A stretch of DNA of 64,000 nucleotides from Paludibacteraceae bacterium (lineage in GTDB: Bacteria; Bacteroidota; Bacteroidia; Bacteroidales; Paludibacteraceae). Every line of letters starts with the position of its first letter. Within the stretch, counting starts at the first letter, position 1. Shown piece by piece: positions 6,782 through 16,050 of the stretch. Under the pieces are notes generated by a model. That model was given only the letters and a program-made list of their open reading frames with translations. It was not told where the DNA came from and made no database searches. A program made the position numbers and the translations under genes. The stretch covers positions 47,119-111,118 of the forward strand of contig JAFVDD010000004.1 in NCBI GenBank assembly GCA_017478725.1. Reading direction: 5' to 3'.

Positions 6782-8701
6782 ATGGAATACAACTATATCA
6801 GTCATATTGATTCGCCGGCGGATTTGAAGAAAGTGCCGATAGAGGAACTACCGGCAGTGTGCGCTGAGTTGAGGCAGTTTATCATAGAGGCACTGAGCAA
6901 GAACCCCGGGCATCTGGCATCGTCGTTAGGTACGATCGAGTTGACCGTGGCGCTGCATTATGTGTTTGACACGCCGAACGACAAACTGGTTTGGGATGTC
7001 GGGCATCAGGCTTATGCGCACAAGATCCTCACAGGCCGTCGCGACCGATTCCATACCAACAGGCAGTTCAAAGGCCTGAGTCCGTTTACCAACCCTGCGG
7101 AGAGTGAGTATGACGCGTTCATAGCCGGACACGCGAGCAACTCGATTTCCGCTGCGCTGGGAATGGATATCGCAATCAGTCTTCAGCCATCAGCCGTCAG
7201 TTGTCGGAACGTAGTGGCTATTATAGGCGACGGAGCCATGACCGGAGGTTTGGCGTTCGAAGGCCTGAACAATACCTCGATGGACAAGAACAATCTGCTG
7301 ATTGTGCTGAATGACAATCACATGGCCATCGACCCGCTGAAAGGCGGCTTTACGCAGTATTTGGTGGACATCACTACCAGCGCCGGTTATAACAAACTGA
7401 GATGGAAACTATACCGTCTGGCGGTAAAACTGCACTTGGTAGATGAAGCGAAGAAACTGCGCATCCTCAGGCGGAACAACAACCTGAAAGCAGTTCTGAG
7501 CAAGCAGAAAAGCAATATTTTCACCGGTTTGAACATCCGCTATTTCGGCCCGACCGACGGGCATGACGTAGTGAGTCTGGTGCGTATCCTGAGCGAAATA
7601 AAGAACCACCGGGGCCCCAAAGTGCTACACATCATCACCAAGAAAGGCAAGGGCTATGCTCCGGCGGAGAACGACCAGACGGTTTGGCACGCACCGGGAG
7701 AGTTTAATGTCTCTACCGGCGAGCGTTCGGCAGCCAGCCATCAGCCATCGGATGCCGGCATTCCGCCGCTGTGGCAGGAAGTGTTCGGCGAGACGTTGCT
7801 GAAAATGGCGAAAGAAAACAAACGGATAGTCGGAGTCACGCCGGCGATGCCGAGCGGCTGCTCGATGAGTATCATGCAGAAAGAGCTGCCGGACCGTGTG
7901 TTTGACGTCGGGATAGCCGAGGGACACGCGGTGACGTTCAGTGCCGGTTTGGCGAAAGAAGGTCTGTTGCCCTATTGCAATATTTATTCCACGTTCATGC
8001 AACGCGCGTATGACAATATCGTGCATGATGTGGCGTTGCAGAACCTGCACGTGGTGTTCTGTATCGACCGTGCGGGAATAGTAGGCAACGACGGCGCGAC
8101 ACACCACGGATTGCTGGATCTGGCATACCTGAGACCGATTCCTAACATGCAGATATGCGCGCCGCGTACGGCAGAGGATCTGGAGGAAATGATGCGTCTG
8201 GCTGCCGAACTGGAAGGGCCTGTTGCCATCCGTTACCCGAGAGGGAGAGCCATTATGGAAGCCGTCAGCCATCAGTCGTCAGCCGTCAGATATGGCAAGG
8301 GCGTGAAACTGCGGGATGGAAAAGATGTGGCGGTGCTGACCATCGGAAGTATCGGAAACACGATGGAGGAAGCGATAGAGGAAGCAGTCAGAAGTCAGAA
8401 GTCAGCCGTCGGCTATGCGCATTATGACATGCGGTGGCTCAAGCCGTTAGATGAAGAAATGCTGCATGAAATAGGGAAGAAATTCCAAACTATAGTGACA
8501 GCCGAGGACGGCATGACAGCAGGCGGTCTGGGCAGCGCAGTACTGGAATGGATGGCCGACCACGGCTATACGCCGCGTGTCATCAGGCTGGGAGTGAACG
8601 ACCGGTTTGTAGAACACGGCTCTACCAAAGAATTGTATCACATGTTGAAATTAGATAAAGAAGGACTATGCGAATCGTTATTGCAGGTGCCGGTGAAGTA
8701 G
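6782..8701 (+). CDS. dxs: 1-deoxy-D-xylulose-5-phosphate synthase
   Basis: The 639-residue thiamine-diphosphate enzyme condenses pyruvate with glyceraldehyde 3-phosphate, the first step of the MEP isoprenoid pathway. Visible landmarks are DVGHQAYAHKILTGR, the ThDP motif GDGAMTGG followed by NDN, the YFGPTDGHD segment and the transketolase-type pyrimidine domain (DVGIAEGHAVTFSAGLA). Length matches the family. Four heptamer arrays of the GTCAGCC type lie in frame inside it (7177-7204, 7731-7749, 8261-8288, 8387-8414), encoding Ser/Ala/Gln/His-rich stretches such as SHQSSAV and RSQKSAVG that look like surface-loop inserts. The 3' end overlaps trkA by 34 bp, making it the first gene of a six-gene operon. 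Confidence 0.97.
   Translation: MEYNYISHIDSPADLKKVPIEELPAVCAELRQFIIEALSKNPGHLASSLGTIELTVALHYVFDTPNDKLVWDVGHQAYAHKILTGRRDRFHTNRQFKGLSPFTNPAESEYDAFIAGHASNSISAALGMDIAISLQPSAVSCRNVVAIIGDGAMTGGLAFEGLNNTSMDKNNLLIVLNDNHMAIDPLKGGFTQYLVDITTSAGYNKLRWKLYRLAVKLHLVDEAKKLRILRRNNNLKAVLSKQKSNIFTGLNIRYFGPTDGHDVVSLVRILSEIKNHRGPKVLHIITKKGKGYAPAENDQTVWHAPGEFNVSTGERSAASHQPSDAGIPPLWQEVFGETLLKMAKENKRIVGVTPAMPSGCSMSIMQKELPDRVFDVGIAEGHAVTFSAGLAKEGLLPYCNIYSTFMQRAYDNIVHDVALQNLHVVFCIDRAGIVGNDGATHHGLLDLAYLRPIPNMQICAPRTAEDLEEMMRLAAELEGPVAIRYPRGRAIMEAVSHQSSAVRYGKGVKLRDGKDVAVLTIGSIGNTMEEAIEEAVRSQKSAVGYAHYDMRWLKPLDEEMLHEIGKKFQTIVTAEDGMTAGGLGSAVLEWMADHGYTPRVIRLGVNDRFVEHGSTKELYHMLKLDKEGLCESLLQVPVK
7177..7204 (+). repeat. Heptamer array in dxs, copy 1
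   Basis: Four 7-bp units (CAGTCTT, CAGCCAT, CAGCCGT, CAGTTGT) are read in frame around the residues QPSAV. Confidence 0.7.
7731..7749 (+). repeat. Heptamer array in dxs, copy 2
   Basis: CAGCC followed by two perfect AGCCATC units, read as AASHQPS, lies between the two ThDP-binding domains. Confidence 0.6.
8261..8288 (+). repeat. Heptamer array in dxs, copy 3
   Basis: Four units (GCCGTCA, GCCATCA, GTCGTCA, GCCGTCA) are read as AVSHQSSAV before the C-terminal transketolase domain. Confidence 0.75.
8387..8414 (+). repeat. Heptamer array in dxs, copy 4
   Basis: Four units (GTCAGAA, GTCAGAA, GTCAGCC, GTCGGCT) are read as RSQKSAVG inside the C-terminal domain. Confidence 0.75.
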
Positions 8702-10002
8702 GCACGCACTTGGCCAAACTGCTGAGCCGTGAGGATATGGAAATCAGTCTGCTGGATGAGAGTGCAGACCGTTTGGGCGACCTCAGCGCCAACTTTGACC
8801 TGCTCACCAAAGTGGGCAATCCTACCTCGATACATGATCTACGCGAAATAGGCGTGAAAGACTGCGACCTGTTTATCTCCGTTACTCCGTCCGAGACGGA
8901 GAACATGACCGCATGTCTGATAGCCAATTCACTGGGTGCCAAACGCACACTTGCGCGCATAGACAACTATGAATATCTGCTGCCCGAGAACAAACAGTTC
9001 TTCGAGAAAATGGGTCTCAACCATCTGATTTATCCAGAAGTGCTGGCTGCGAATGAGATTGAGGAGAGCCTGCGAACCAACTGGATGCGTTACCATCTGC
9101 ATCTGTGCCAAGGTGCGCTGGAACTATGCGTCATCAAGGTGCGCGAGGGTGCCAAGATCATCGGTCAGACTTTTGCTTCCGGCGTCTATAGTCACGGCAA
9201 ATACCGCATAGTAGCCATCAAACGTGACCAGGAAACGATTATCCCCCGCGGCGGCGACACCGTAGAAAAAGGCGATATGGTTTATTGCGTCTGCACGAAA
9301 GAAGATATGGAGTTTATGCGTGAGGAACTGGGCAAATCCAAACGGGAGATAAATAATGTGATTTTCTTCGGCGGCGGACGTATTGCCCGCAAAGCGGCCA
9401 CGGAGCTGCAGGGAGAGATGAGCATCAAGATCATCGAGCGTGACCGCGAACTCTGCTACACCTTGAGCGACAAAGTGCCCAATGCGCTGGTTATTCATGC
9501 TGACGGAAGCGATATGGCGGTGCTCAAAGAGGAAGGCATTCAGGACGCAGATGCCTTTGTGGCGGTAACCGACAACAGCGAGGCGAACATTTTTGCCTGT
9601 ATGGCCGCCAAACGGTTCGGAGTGAGAAAGACGATAGCCGAGGTGGAGAACCTTGATTATATCCCAATGGCAGAAGGTTTGGATATCGGAGCCGTGCTGA
9701 ACAAAAAGACCATCACCGCGAGCTATATCTACCAGATGCTTCTGGATGCCAGCGTTCGCGGCATTCATAATCTCACCAGCGCTGATGCGGAGATAGTGGA
9801 GTTTTATGCGAAAGAGGGTAGTTTGATCACTCGTCGCAAAGTGCGCGACATGAACCTGCCGGACGAAGCAAACATAGGCGGAATCGTGCGAGCCGGAGAA
9901 GGAATATTGGTCAACGGCGAGACACAGATCATAGCCGGAGACTTGGTTGTGGTATTCTGCAAGAACCATGTAATCAGAAACTTAGAGCGATTCTTCAAAT
10001 GA
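8668..10002 (+). CDS. trkA: Trk system K+ uptake regulator TrkA
   Basis: The 444-residue protein has two tandem RCK units. Each has a Rossmann NAD-binding half starting with a glycine motif (IAGAGEVGTHLA at residue 4; FFGGGRIARKAA near residue 232) followed by a TrkA-C half. It sits on the cytoplasmic side of TrkH and gates potassium uptake in response to nucleotides. The ATG lies 34 bp inside the dxs 3' end and its stop overlaps the trkH start as ATGA, so translation of the three genes is probably coupled. Length is normal for the family. Confidence 0.96.
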   Translation: MRIVIAGAGEVGTHLAKLLSREDMEISLLDESADRLGDLSANFDLLTKVGNPTSIHDLREIGVKDCDLFISVTPSETENMTACLIANSLGAKRTLARIDNYEYLLPENKQFFEKMGLNHLIYPEVLAANEIEESLRTNWMRYHLHLCQGALELCVIKVREGAKIIGQTFASGVYSHGKYRIVAIKRDQETIIPRGGDTVEKGDMVYCVCTKEDMEFMREELGKSKREINNVIFFGGGRIARKAATELQGEMSIKIIERDRELCYTLSDKVPNALVIHADGSDMAVLKEEGIQDADAFVAVTDNSEANIFACMAAKRFGVRKTIAEVENLDYIPMAEGLDIGAVLNKKTITASYIYQMLLDASVRGIHNLTSADAEIVEFYAKEGSLITRRKVRDMNLPDEANIGGIVRAGEGILVNGETQIIAGDLVVVFCKNHVIRNLERFFK

Positions 10003-11447
10003 CACACACCTTCAATTGGCGAATAGTATTCAAGACGATGGGCGTGCTGACCACGCTCGAAGCGCTGTTTATGCTTGTGCCAACAGTAGCAGCCTGGTGG
10101 TATCATGAGGCTGATCTTGGGGCGTGGGTTGTTTCCTCGCTCATCACATGGCTCAGCAGTTGGTGGATGTTGCTGGCCGGGCGCAACGCAGAGAAGCGCG
10201 TAGGAGAGCGTGAAGGCTACGTGATTGTGGCTACTGTATGGGTCGTTTACTCGCTTTTCGGTCTGCTGCCGTATTGGCTCAGTGGTGCATTGCCGTCGCT
10301 GACCGATGCGTGGTATGAGACTATGGCCGGCTTCACGACCACCGGCTCTACCGTCTTCACCGATGTGGCAGCCCAGACCCATTCCGTGTTGTTATGGCGC
10401 GCACTCTCCCAATGGATAGGCGGTATGGGAATCATTGTGCTTTCCGTAGCTATCCTGCCTATGTTCGGCTTAGGAGGAATGCAGCTCTATAGCGCCGAAG
10501 TAACAGGCGTGAGCTATGAAAAACTCAGTCCGCGTATAGCAGACACAGCCAAACACATGTGGATTACCTATATCAGCCTGACGATAGTCGAAGGACTGCT
10601 TCTCTGGCTTTTCGGCATGAGAGGATTTGACGCGCTATGCCACTCGATGGCTACTATTTCTACCGGAGGTTTTGCTACGCATAATGACAGCGTTATTGCA
10701 TTCAATCCCGCGATCCAATGGACGATACTCCTGTTTATGCTCATGTCGGGTATCAATTTCACACAACTCATCTATGCTTTCCGCGGCAAACCTCAACGGA
10801 TGTGGCATGACGAAGAGACACGCTGGTATGTCAGTGCCTGTATCATAGCAGGCTCCGTACTCGCCTTGGGACTATCCGTCCATACCCACGCATTGAGCAG
10901 TATCCGTATAGGTTTCTTTACGGCGATAGCCACCATCACCTCTACCGGTTTTGTGGCGTCCGACTATATGCTCTGGCCGCCCATATTATGGATGCTGGTC
11001 TTCTTCCTGATGTTTACCGGCGGCGCTTCCGGCTCCACCTCCGGAGGTGTCAAATGGGTGCGTCTGGCAATCTTTGCCAAATCGGCTCTGGCGGAAATCA
11101 AACGCCGTATTCACCCCAACGCTGTTATCCCCGTGAGGTTCAACGGCAATACTGTGCGCGAAGTGACCACCAGTAATATAATGGCGTTCATGTTCTTCTA
11201 TGTGCTGATTATTGTTGTCGCTTCCATATGTTTCTGTGCGTGCGGGATCGGTTTTGACGAAGCACTTGGCATTGCCGTTTCCATGATCGGCAACGTAGGA
11301 GTGTCTATCGGCCAATGGGGCTCCAGCGGGTGTTATGCTGCGCTGCCGGCAGTAGCCAAATGGATAGCTACGTTTGTCATGCTGATCGGCCGTCTGGAGA
11401 TTTTCACGGTGCTGTTGCTGTTCAGCCGGGCACTTTGGAAAAAATAA
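9999..11447 (+). CDS. trkH: Trk potassium channel subunit TrkH
   Basis: The 482-residue integral membrane protein has about ten hydrophobic segments and the selectivity-filter-like loops of the SKT superfamily (for example AGFTTTGST near residue 110, and ISTGGFAT, TSTGFV and IGNVGVS). It forms the K+ path gated by TrkA, whose gene precedes it with a 4-bp overlap. The next gene starts 21 bp downstream. Nothing looks truncated. Confidence 0.95.
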   Translation: MTHTFNWRIVFKTMGVLTTLEALFMLVPTVAAWWYHEADLGAWVVSSLITWLSSWWMLLAGRNAEKRVGEREGYVIVATVWVVYSLFGLLPYWLSGALPSLTDAWYETMAGFTTTGSTVFTDVAAQTHSVLLWRALSQWIGGMGIIVLSVAILPMFGLGGMQLYSAEVTGVSYEKLSPRIADTAKHMWITYISLTIVEGLLLWLFGMRGFDALCHSMATISTGGFATHNDSVIAFNPAIQWTILLFMLMSGINFTQLIYAFRGKPQRMWHDEETRWYVSACIIAGSVLALGLSVHTHALSSIRIGFFTAIATITSTGFVASDYMLWPPILWMLVFFLMFTGGASGSTSGGVKWVRLAIFAKSALAEIKRRIHPNAVIPVRFNGNTVREVTTSNIMAFMFFYVLIIVVASICFCACGIGFDEALGIAVSMIGNVGVSIGQWGSSGCYAALPAVAKWIATFVMLIGRLEIFTVLLLFSRALWKK

Positions 11448-11468
11448 GGGTGAAAGGGAAGAGGAGCA

Positions 11469-12818
11469 GTGAAACCACGTCAAGTATTATTATTCATCGC
11501 TTTGGTCATGACCTGTCTGGCGGTCATGTGTATCGCGGTTCCCCGGCGGTTGCCGTGCGGAGAGTATATACTGCGCTGGCCCTCGATAGCCGAGGTGTTG
11601 GATCTGCCTTCCGCGCAAACCTCAGAAACGGAGCCGACGGATGATGAGTTAGCGGATGAAGAACCGGCGGAATCCTCCGCGTTCCTTGCTTTGGCGGATA
11701 CGGTTGCGATAGATACAATCCCCGAACCGGTGAAACAGCCCAAGATACCCGCTTTGCAGGTGGATTCGACCACCGACAGCCGTCTTTTCCTTGCCCGATT
11801 CTATGTCTCGCTAAGCCAAACAGGTGAACACAAAGTGCGTGTCATGCATTACGGTGACAGCCAGATAGAGGAAGACCGTATGACTGCTGAGATCCGTCGT
11901 GCACTCCAGTCGCGCTATGGCGGAGCCGGAGTAGGGCTGGTTCCTTTGGTGCAAACCATTCCCAGCCGGGCGGTTCATCAGGAGTTGCATATGAACGGCC
12001 GTCTGATTACACCCCAACAGGGTCCCAGACGCTACCTTGTTCACGGGCCGAAGCGCACGCAACGCAAGGACGGTCTGTACGGGCCCATGGGGCAGATGGC
12101 GGTCATGAATGACAGTCTGACGCCGGGCAGTGAGCAACTGGTAAGTATCGTCGAGCCATTGGACGGAGGTCCTCGCTATTCCAGTATGCGCGTTTGGGCG
12201 GACACAACCATTCACTATACATGCAGCAGTGACACATTTTGGCTTAGCGGAAAGGGAAATGTGTATGCACTCTCGCAGGAAACAGACACTGGCGTTATTG
12301 TGGATAATATTCCTATGCGCGGATGTCTGGGCTTGGTATTCACCAAAATAGATTCCGCCCAGCTCGCCCGCTTTTATGCCCAAGAGAATGTGACGCTCAT
12401 AATCATGCAGTTTGGAGGCAATGCTATCCCCTTCAATGAGACGCCATCCACTATCCGGGCGATTGTCAAAGGCTTGCGCCAGCAGGTAAGATACTTGCAG
12501 ACATGTGCTCCGGAAGCCAGTTTCCTGTTTGTAGGACCGAGCGACATGATCACCACGATAGACGGCGTAGAACAAACCTATCCGATGGTACCGTATATGG
12601 ATCGGTTGCTGCGCAAAATGGCGCTGGAAGAGAATATCGCCTATTTTAGTTTATACCGGTGGATGGGTGGCAGCGGAAGTATGCAACACTGGCAGGAAAC
12701 GGGATTAGCCGGAGCAGATGGCGTCCATTTCACGCGTGCCGGAGCACGCAAGGCCGGCAAAGCCCTTGTAGAATGGCTGATAGACGGGATACCCGCCAAT
12801 ACACCGTCCGATGATTAG
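11469..12818 (+). CDS. Membrane-anchored SGNH/GDSL-like protein paired with MBOAT
   Basis: The 449-residue protein begins at a GTG preceded by GAGGAG, one of the few purine-rich ribosome sites in the window. It has one N-terminal hydrophobic segment, an acidic low-complexity linker (to about residue 90) and a periplasmic SGNH-type domain. HYGDSQIEEDR (GDSQ in place of GDSL) near residue 130, a QFGGNA block-III-like motif and DGVHFTRAG (block V Asp-x-x-His) give a plausible Ser/Asp/His set. It ends 6 bp before an MBOAT gene. Such pairs move acyl groups, usually acetyl, across the membrane and onto envelope polysaccharides. Acetyltransferase rather than esterase activity is inferred from the neighbour. 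Confidence 0.75.
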   Translation: MKPRQVLLFIALVMTCLAVMCIAVPRRLPCGEYILRWPSIAEVLDLPSAQTSETEPTDDELADEEPAESSAFLALADTVAIDTIPEPVKQPKIPALQVDSTTDSRLFLARFYVSLSQTGEHKVRVMHYGDSQIEEDRMTAEIRRALQSRYGGAGVGLVPLVQTIPSRAVHQELHMNGRLITPQQGPRRYLVHGPKRTQRKDGLYGPMGQMAVMNDSLTPGSEQLVSIVEPLDGGPRYSSMRVWADTTIHYTCSSDTFWLSGKGNVYALSQETDTGVIVDNIPMRGCLGLVFTKIDSAQLARFYAQENVTLIIMQFGGNAIPFNETPSTIRAIVKGLRQQVRYLQTCAPEASFLFVGPSDMITTIDGVEQTYPMVPYMDRLLRKMALEENIAYFSLYRWMGGSGSMQHWQETGLAGADGVHFTRAGARKAGKALVEWLIDGIPANTPSDD

Positions 12819-12824
12819 CAACGA

Positions 12825-14717
12825 ATGTCCTTTCTTCATCACATATTAGCTTTTGATGCCAACTCTCCGTTGCTATTCACCCAGTTTTATTTCTGGGCGT
12901 TCTTTGCGTTGGTATATGCGCTTTTTGCACTCATAATGGCGAATGGCAAAGGGCGAATAGCAAATGGCAGATTGCACTTGCGGAATGTGTATCTCCTTTT
13001 TGTGAGTTGGTTCTTTTATTATAAAACGAGCGGGCTTTTCCTGTTGATATTGGTATTTGTGACATTAAGCGACTGGCTGATAGCCGGCAGAATCAAAGCC
13101 AACAGCCAACGGCCGGCAGCCAAAGTACTGTTAGCACTCTCAGTGGTCATCGACCTTGGTCTGCTCGCCTATTTCAAGTACGCCTATTTCTTTACCAATT
13201 TTGTCAACGACCTTTTCGGTACCGGCTTTCGGGTATTTGATGTCTTTGCCTATATAGGCAACGGTTTCAGTACGGCAGGACGTTTCTCGGTGGACACTAT
13301 TGTGCTGCCGGTAGGCATATCGTTCTATATCTTCCAGGTTATTTCCTACACCTCGGATGTTTATCACGGGCGGATTCAACCGGTGCGCAATATATTGGAT
13401 TTCGGTTTCTATGTGTCGTTCTTCCCGCAGCTGGTAGCCGGTCCGATTGTCAGGGCGGAGGAGTTTATTCCGCAACTCTACAAGCCGTTCAGGCTCAGCC
13501 GGAGGGCTTTTGGTATAGCCGTGTTCTGGATACTCAACGGCTTGGCGAAGAAAATCATTATGTCCGATTATCTGGCGGTGAATATCATTGATCGCGTGTT
13601 TGACAATCCGTTGCTATTCTCCGGTTTCGAGAATCTGTTTGCTCTTTTTGCCTATTCGCTTCAGGTTTATGCGGATTTCTCGGGATATACGGATATAGCA
13701 ATCGGCGTGGCAATGTTGTTAGGCTTTTATTTGCCCCAAAACTTTGATTCTCCCTATAAATCCAAGAATCCTCAGGAGTTCTGGCGTCGCTGGCATATGT
13801 CGTTAGGCCGATGGCTGAAGACGTATTTGTATATTCCTCTGGGAGGAAACCGTTCTATAGGTTTCGGCACCTATTTCTGGTGGACTCTGATAGCCGTTGT
13901 ATCCGCTGCGCTTACCGACTGGTGGTGGATGCTGGTTCTTTTTGCGTTGTTTATGGCTGTGGTAGCTGTAATGAATTCTCCGCTTTTCAGGGAGAGAATG
14001 GGAGCAGAAAGACGCAAACTCCTTTATTCCAACCTCAATTCGTTTATAACGCAGGTATTAGGCGGATTGTGGCACGGGGCAAGCTGGAACTTTATTATAT
14101 GGGGCGGTATCAACGGTATTGGAATGATAGTCAACAAGATATGGCGTGAACAGAACTGGCATGTGCGTTTTGCCTCCATAACCATCCTGACTTTCGGACT
14201 TGTGGCACTTGACTACGCATATAATCTTCCGGTTTGGAGGCTTTTCAGTTTCTGGTCAGCCATTGTATGGGTGGGGACTGCTATCCGCTATATTTATTGG
14301 CTCTGCGAGGGTAGGGATACACCCCTTACCAATTCTATCGCGCAGGCATGGGCGATTCTGCAAACCTTCACTTTCATCACATTCACGCGCTTGTTTTTCC
14401 GCTCGTCAAGCAATCTGGATCCGGCTACGGCCAATGAAGTGGCGTGGGCAACGGCGAAGAATATGGTCAACCAGATCGGTGGAGCGTGGAATAACGCTAT
14501 TATACCCGAGTTTGTTTACGAATACCGATGGGTAGTGGCGATGTTCATAGCGGGCATGGCAATCCACTGGCTACCGGCCAATTGGAAACGCCGTTACCGT
14601 CTTTGGTTCTCAGCTATGCCTCTGTGGCTCATGGTTGCAGTTGTGTGCCTTGCCATCTTTGTGATCTACCAGTTTGTGACAGCTGACATGCAACCGTTCA
14701 TTTATTTCCAGTTTTAA
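12825..14717 (+). CDS. MBOAT-family membrane O-acyltransferase (AlgI/DltB-like)
   Basis: The 630-residue polytopic membrane protein carries the family signatures QLVAGPI, the DFSGYTDIAIG segment, FWRRWHMSLGRWL and LGGLWHGASWNFIIWG, which contains the invariant catalytic His of WHG (about residue 420). AlgI-like proteins pass acetyl groups across the inner membrane for O-acetylation of exported polysaccharide or peptidoglycan; the SGNH protein immediately upstream is the likely periplasmic partner. The acceptor is not evident. At 12935-12969 a five-unit heptamer array is read in frame as MANGKGRIANGR, between the first two membrane segments. Confidence 0.9.
   Translation: MSFLHHILAFDANSPLLFTQFYFWAFFALVYALFALIMANGKGRIANGRLHLRNVYLLFVSWFFYYKTSGLFLLILVFVTLSDWLIAGRIKANSQRPAAKVLLALSVVIDLGLLAYFKYAYFFTNFVNDLFGTGFRVFDVFAYIGNGFSTAGRFSVDTIVLPVGISFYIFQVISYTSDVYHGRIQPVRNILDFGFYVSFFPQLVAGPIVRAEEFIPQLYKPFRLSRRAFGIAVFWILNGLAKKIIMSDYLAVNIIDRVFDNPLLFSGFENLFALFAYSLQVYADFSGYTDIAIGVAMLLGFYLPQNFDSPYKSKNPQEFWRRWHMSLGRWLKTYLYIPLGGNRSIGFGTYFWWTLIAVVSAALTDWWWMLVLFALFMAVVAVMNSPLFRERMGAERRKLLYSNLNSFITQVLGGLWHGASWNFIIWGGINGIGMIVNKIWREQNWHVRFASITILTFGLVALDYAYNLPVWRLFSFWSAIVWVGTAIRYIYWLCEGRDTPLTNSIAQAWAILQTFTFITFTRLFFRSSSNLDPATANEVAWATAKNMVNQIGGAWNNAIIPEFVYEYRWVVAMFIAGMAIHWLPANWKRRYRLWFSAMPLWLMVAVVCLAIFVIYQFVTADMQPFIYFQF
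12935..12969 (+). repeat. Heptamer array in MBOAT gene, AATGGCG family
   Basis: Five units (AATGGCG, AATGGCA, AAGGGCG, AATAGCA, AATGGCA) lie in the coding sequence. The same family occurs in the M20 peptidase gene and, inverted, in fbp. Confidence 0.8.
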
Positions 14718-14747
14718 CAGGGCATTTGCATGAAATAGCAACAATAT

Positions 14748-15362
14748 ATGCGGATAATAGGTCTCACAGGAGGAATAGGCAGCGGGAAATCCACTATAGC
14801 CCGCGAATTGGTTCGCCGCGGTTATCCGGTGTATGATTGCGACCGGGAAGCGAAGCGTGTCATCACGGACAACCCGGATATCAGGGATGCCATCATTGCG
14901 CTGCTGGGCGAAAAGGCATTTGACGGCAACACCTATAATACCGCATATGTCAGCCGGCGTGTATTTGCAGACTCCGGTTTGCTGAAACAGCTGAACGCTA
15001 TTGTGCATCCGGCTGTCATCCATGATCTTAAAGCCTTAAGCGAATCGGATAATCGCCATTCCGCCATATTGTTTGTAGAATCTGCCATTCTCCATGAAGC
15101 CGGCGTAGACCGGTTATGCGAGGCTGTCATAGTGGTAGAAGCTCCGGAAAAATTGCGGATAGAGCGGACGATAGCCCGTGATTATAATGGCGCGAATACC
15201 GCGGAAAACAGAAACAAGGTATGCGCGCGTATTCAATCGCAATATGCAAAAATGCAGGATATCAAGCAAGAGGGCAAGCCGACAGCGGTCATCCTGAACG
15301 ACGGAACCCTGTCCATTACGGAAATAGCAGATGAAATACTTGGAATAATTGCCGAAATATAG
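14748..15362 (+). CDS. coaE: Dephospho-CoA kinase
   Basis: The 204-residue P-loop kinase has Walker A GLTGGIGSGKST at residues 5-16, the YDCDREAKRV acceptor-binding segment and the FVESAILHEAG region. It phosphorylates the ribose 3' hydroxyl of dephospho-CoA, the last step of CoA synthesis. It is the last gene of the dxs operon, 30 bp after the MBOAT gene; the ribosomal protein promoter begins 37 bp after its stop. The pantothenate kinase gene of the same pathway lies at 40999. Confidence 0.95.
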   Translation: MRIIGLTGGIGSGKSTIARELVRRGYPVYDCDREAKRVITDNPDIRDAIIALLGEKAFDGNTYNTAYVSRRVFADSGLLKQLNAIVHPAVIHDLKALSESDNRHSAILFVESAILHEAGVDRLCEAVIVVEAPEKLRIERTIARDYNGANTAENRNKVCARIQSQYAKMQDIKQEGKPTAVILNDGTLSITEIADEILGIIAEI

Positions 15363-15398
15363 AAAAAACGATTATTTTCAAAAAAAAGCGCATAAATA

Positions 15399-15430
15399 TT
15401 TGGTCAATTCAAAAAAAAGTAGTAATTTTG
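15399..15430 (+). promoter_or_regulatory. Promoter of the rplM-rpsI operon
   Basis: TTTG at 15399-15402 and TAATTTTG at 15423-15430 have a 20-bp A-tract spacer ending in GTAG. The leader to 15586 is about 150 nt and contains a CGTACAT/TCGTAAA heptamer array. Confidence 0.8.
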
Positions 15431-15513
15431 CAGCCGTTTTGCGCGTGTGGTTCGCGCGTAGGTATAAAAACAATAGTATAAATCGCCGTACTGGGCAGTG
15501 GATTAACGTGAAA

Positions 15514-15549
15514 CGTACATCGTACATTTGTAAATCGTAAATCGTAAAT
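15514..15549 (+). repeat. Heptamer array in rplM leader
   Basis: Five 7-bp units grade from CGTACAT to TCGTAAA. A related array lies between rpsB and tsf at 17453-17487. Confidence 0.75.
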
Positions 15550-15585
15550 GATGTCTGTCGGTTCGGCCTAAAACAAACAAAATTA

Positions 15586-16041
15586 ATGGAATACAACAGT
15601 TACAAAACAGTGTCTGTTAACAAAGCAACGGCTCAGAAAGAGTTTGTTGTAGTGGACGCTGAAGGCCAGATTCTCGGCCGTATGGCTACCAAGGTAGCCA
15701 AGTTGTTGCGCGGTAAGTACAAACCGTCGTACACACCGAATGTAGATTGCGGTGACAATGTGATTATTGTAAATGCTGCCAAAGTGCAACTCACCGGCAA
15801 CAAATGGAACGATCGCGTGTATGTTCGCTATACCGGTTTCCCCGGTGGTCAGCGTGAGTTTACTCCTGCTGATTTGATGGCGAAAGGCGCAGACAAACTC
15901 GTTCGCCGCGTAATAAAAGGTATGCTGCCGAAGAACCGCCTTGGTGCTCGCCAGATTACCAATCTCTACATTTTTGATGGTCCCGAGCACAATATGCAGG
16001 CTCAGCAACCCAAACAAATTGATATTAACACTTTGAAATAA
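15586..16041 (+). CDS. rplM: 50S ribosomal protein L13
   Basis: The 151-residue protein matches L13 throughout, with the conserved ILGRMATKVAKLLRGK near residue 27, NVIIVNAAKVQLTG, the YVRYTGFPGG loop and VIKGMLPKNRLG. It binds 23S rRNA early in large-subunit assembly. It is followed 9 bp later by rpsI, the usual order. Length is normal. Confidence 0.97.
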   Translation: MEYNSYKTVSVNKATAQKEFVVVDAEGQILGRMATKVAKLLRGKYKPSYTPNVDCGDNVIIVNAAKVQLTGNKWNDRVYVRYTGFPGGQREFTPADLMAKGADKLVRRVIKGMLPKNRLGARQITNLYIFDGPEHNMQAQQPKQIDINTLK

Positions 16042-16050
16042 TAGAAGCAC

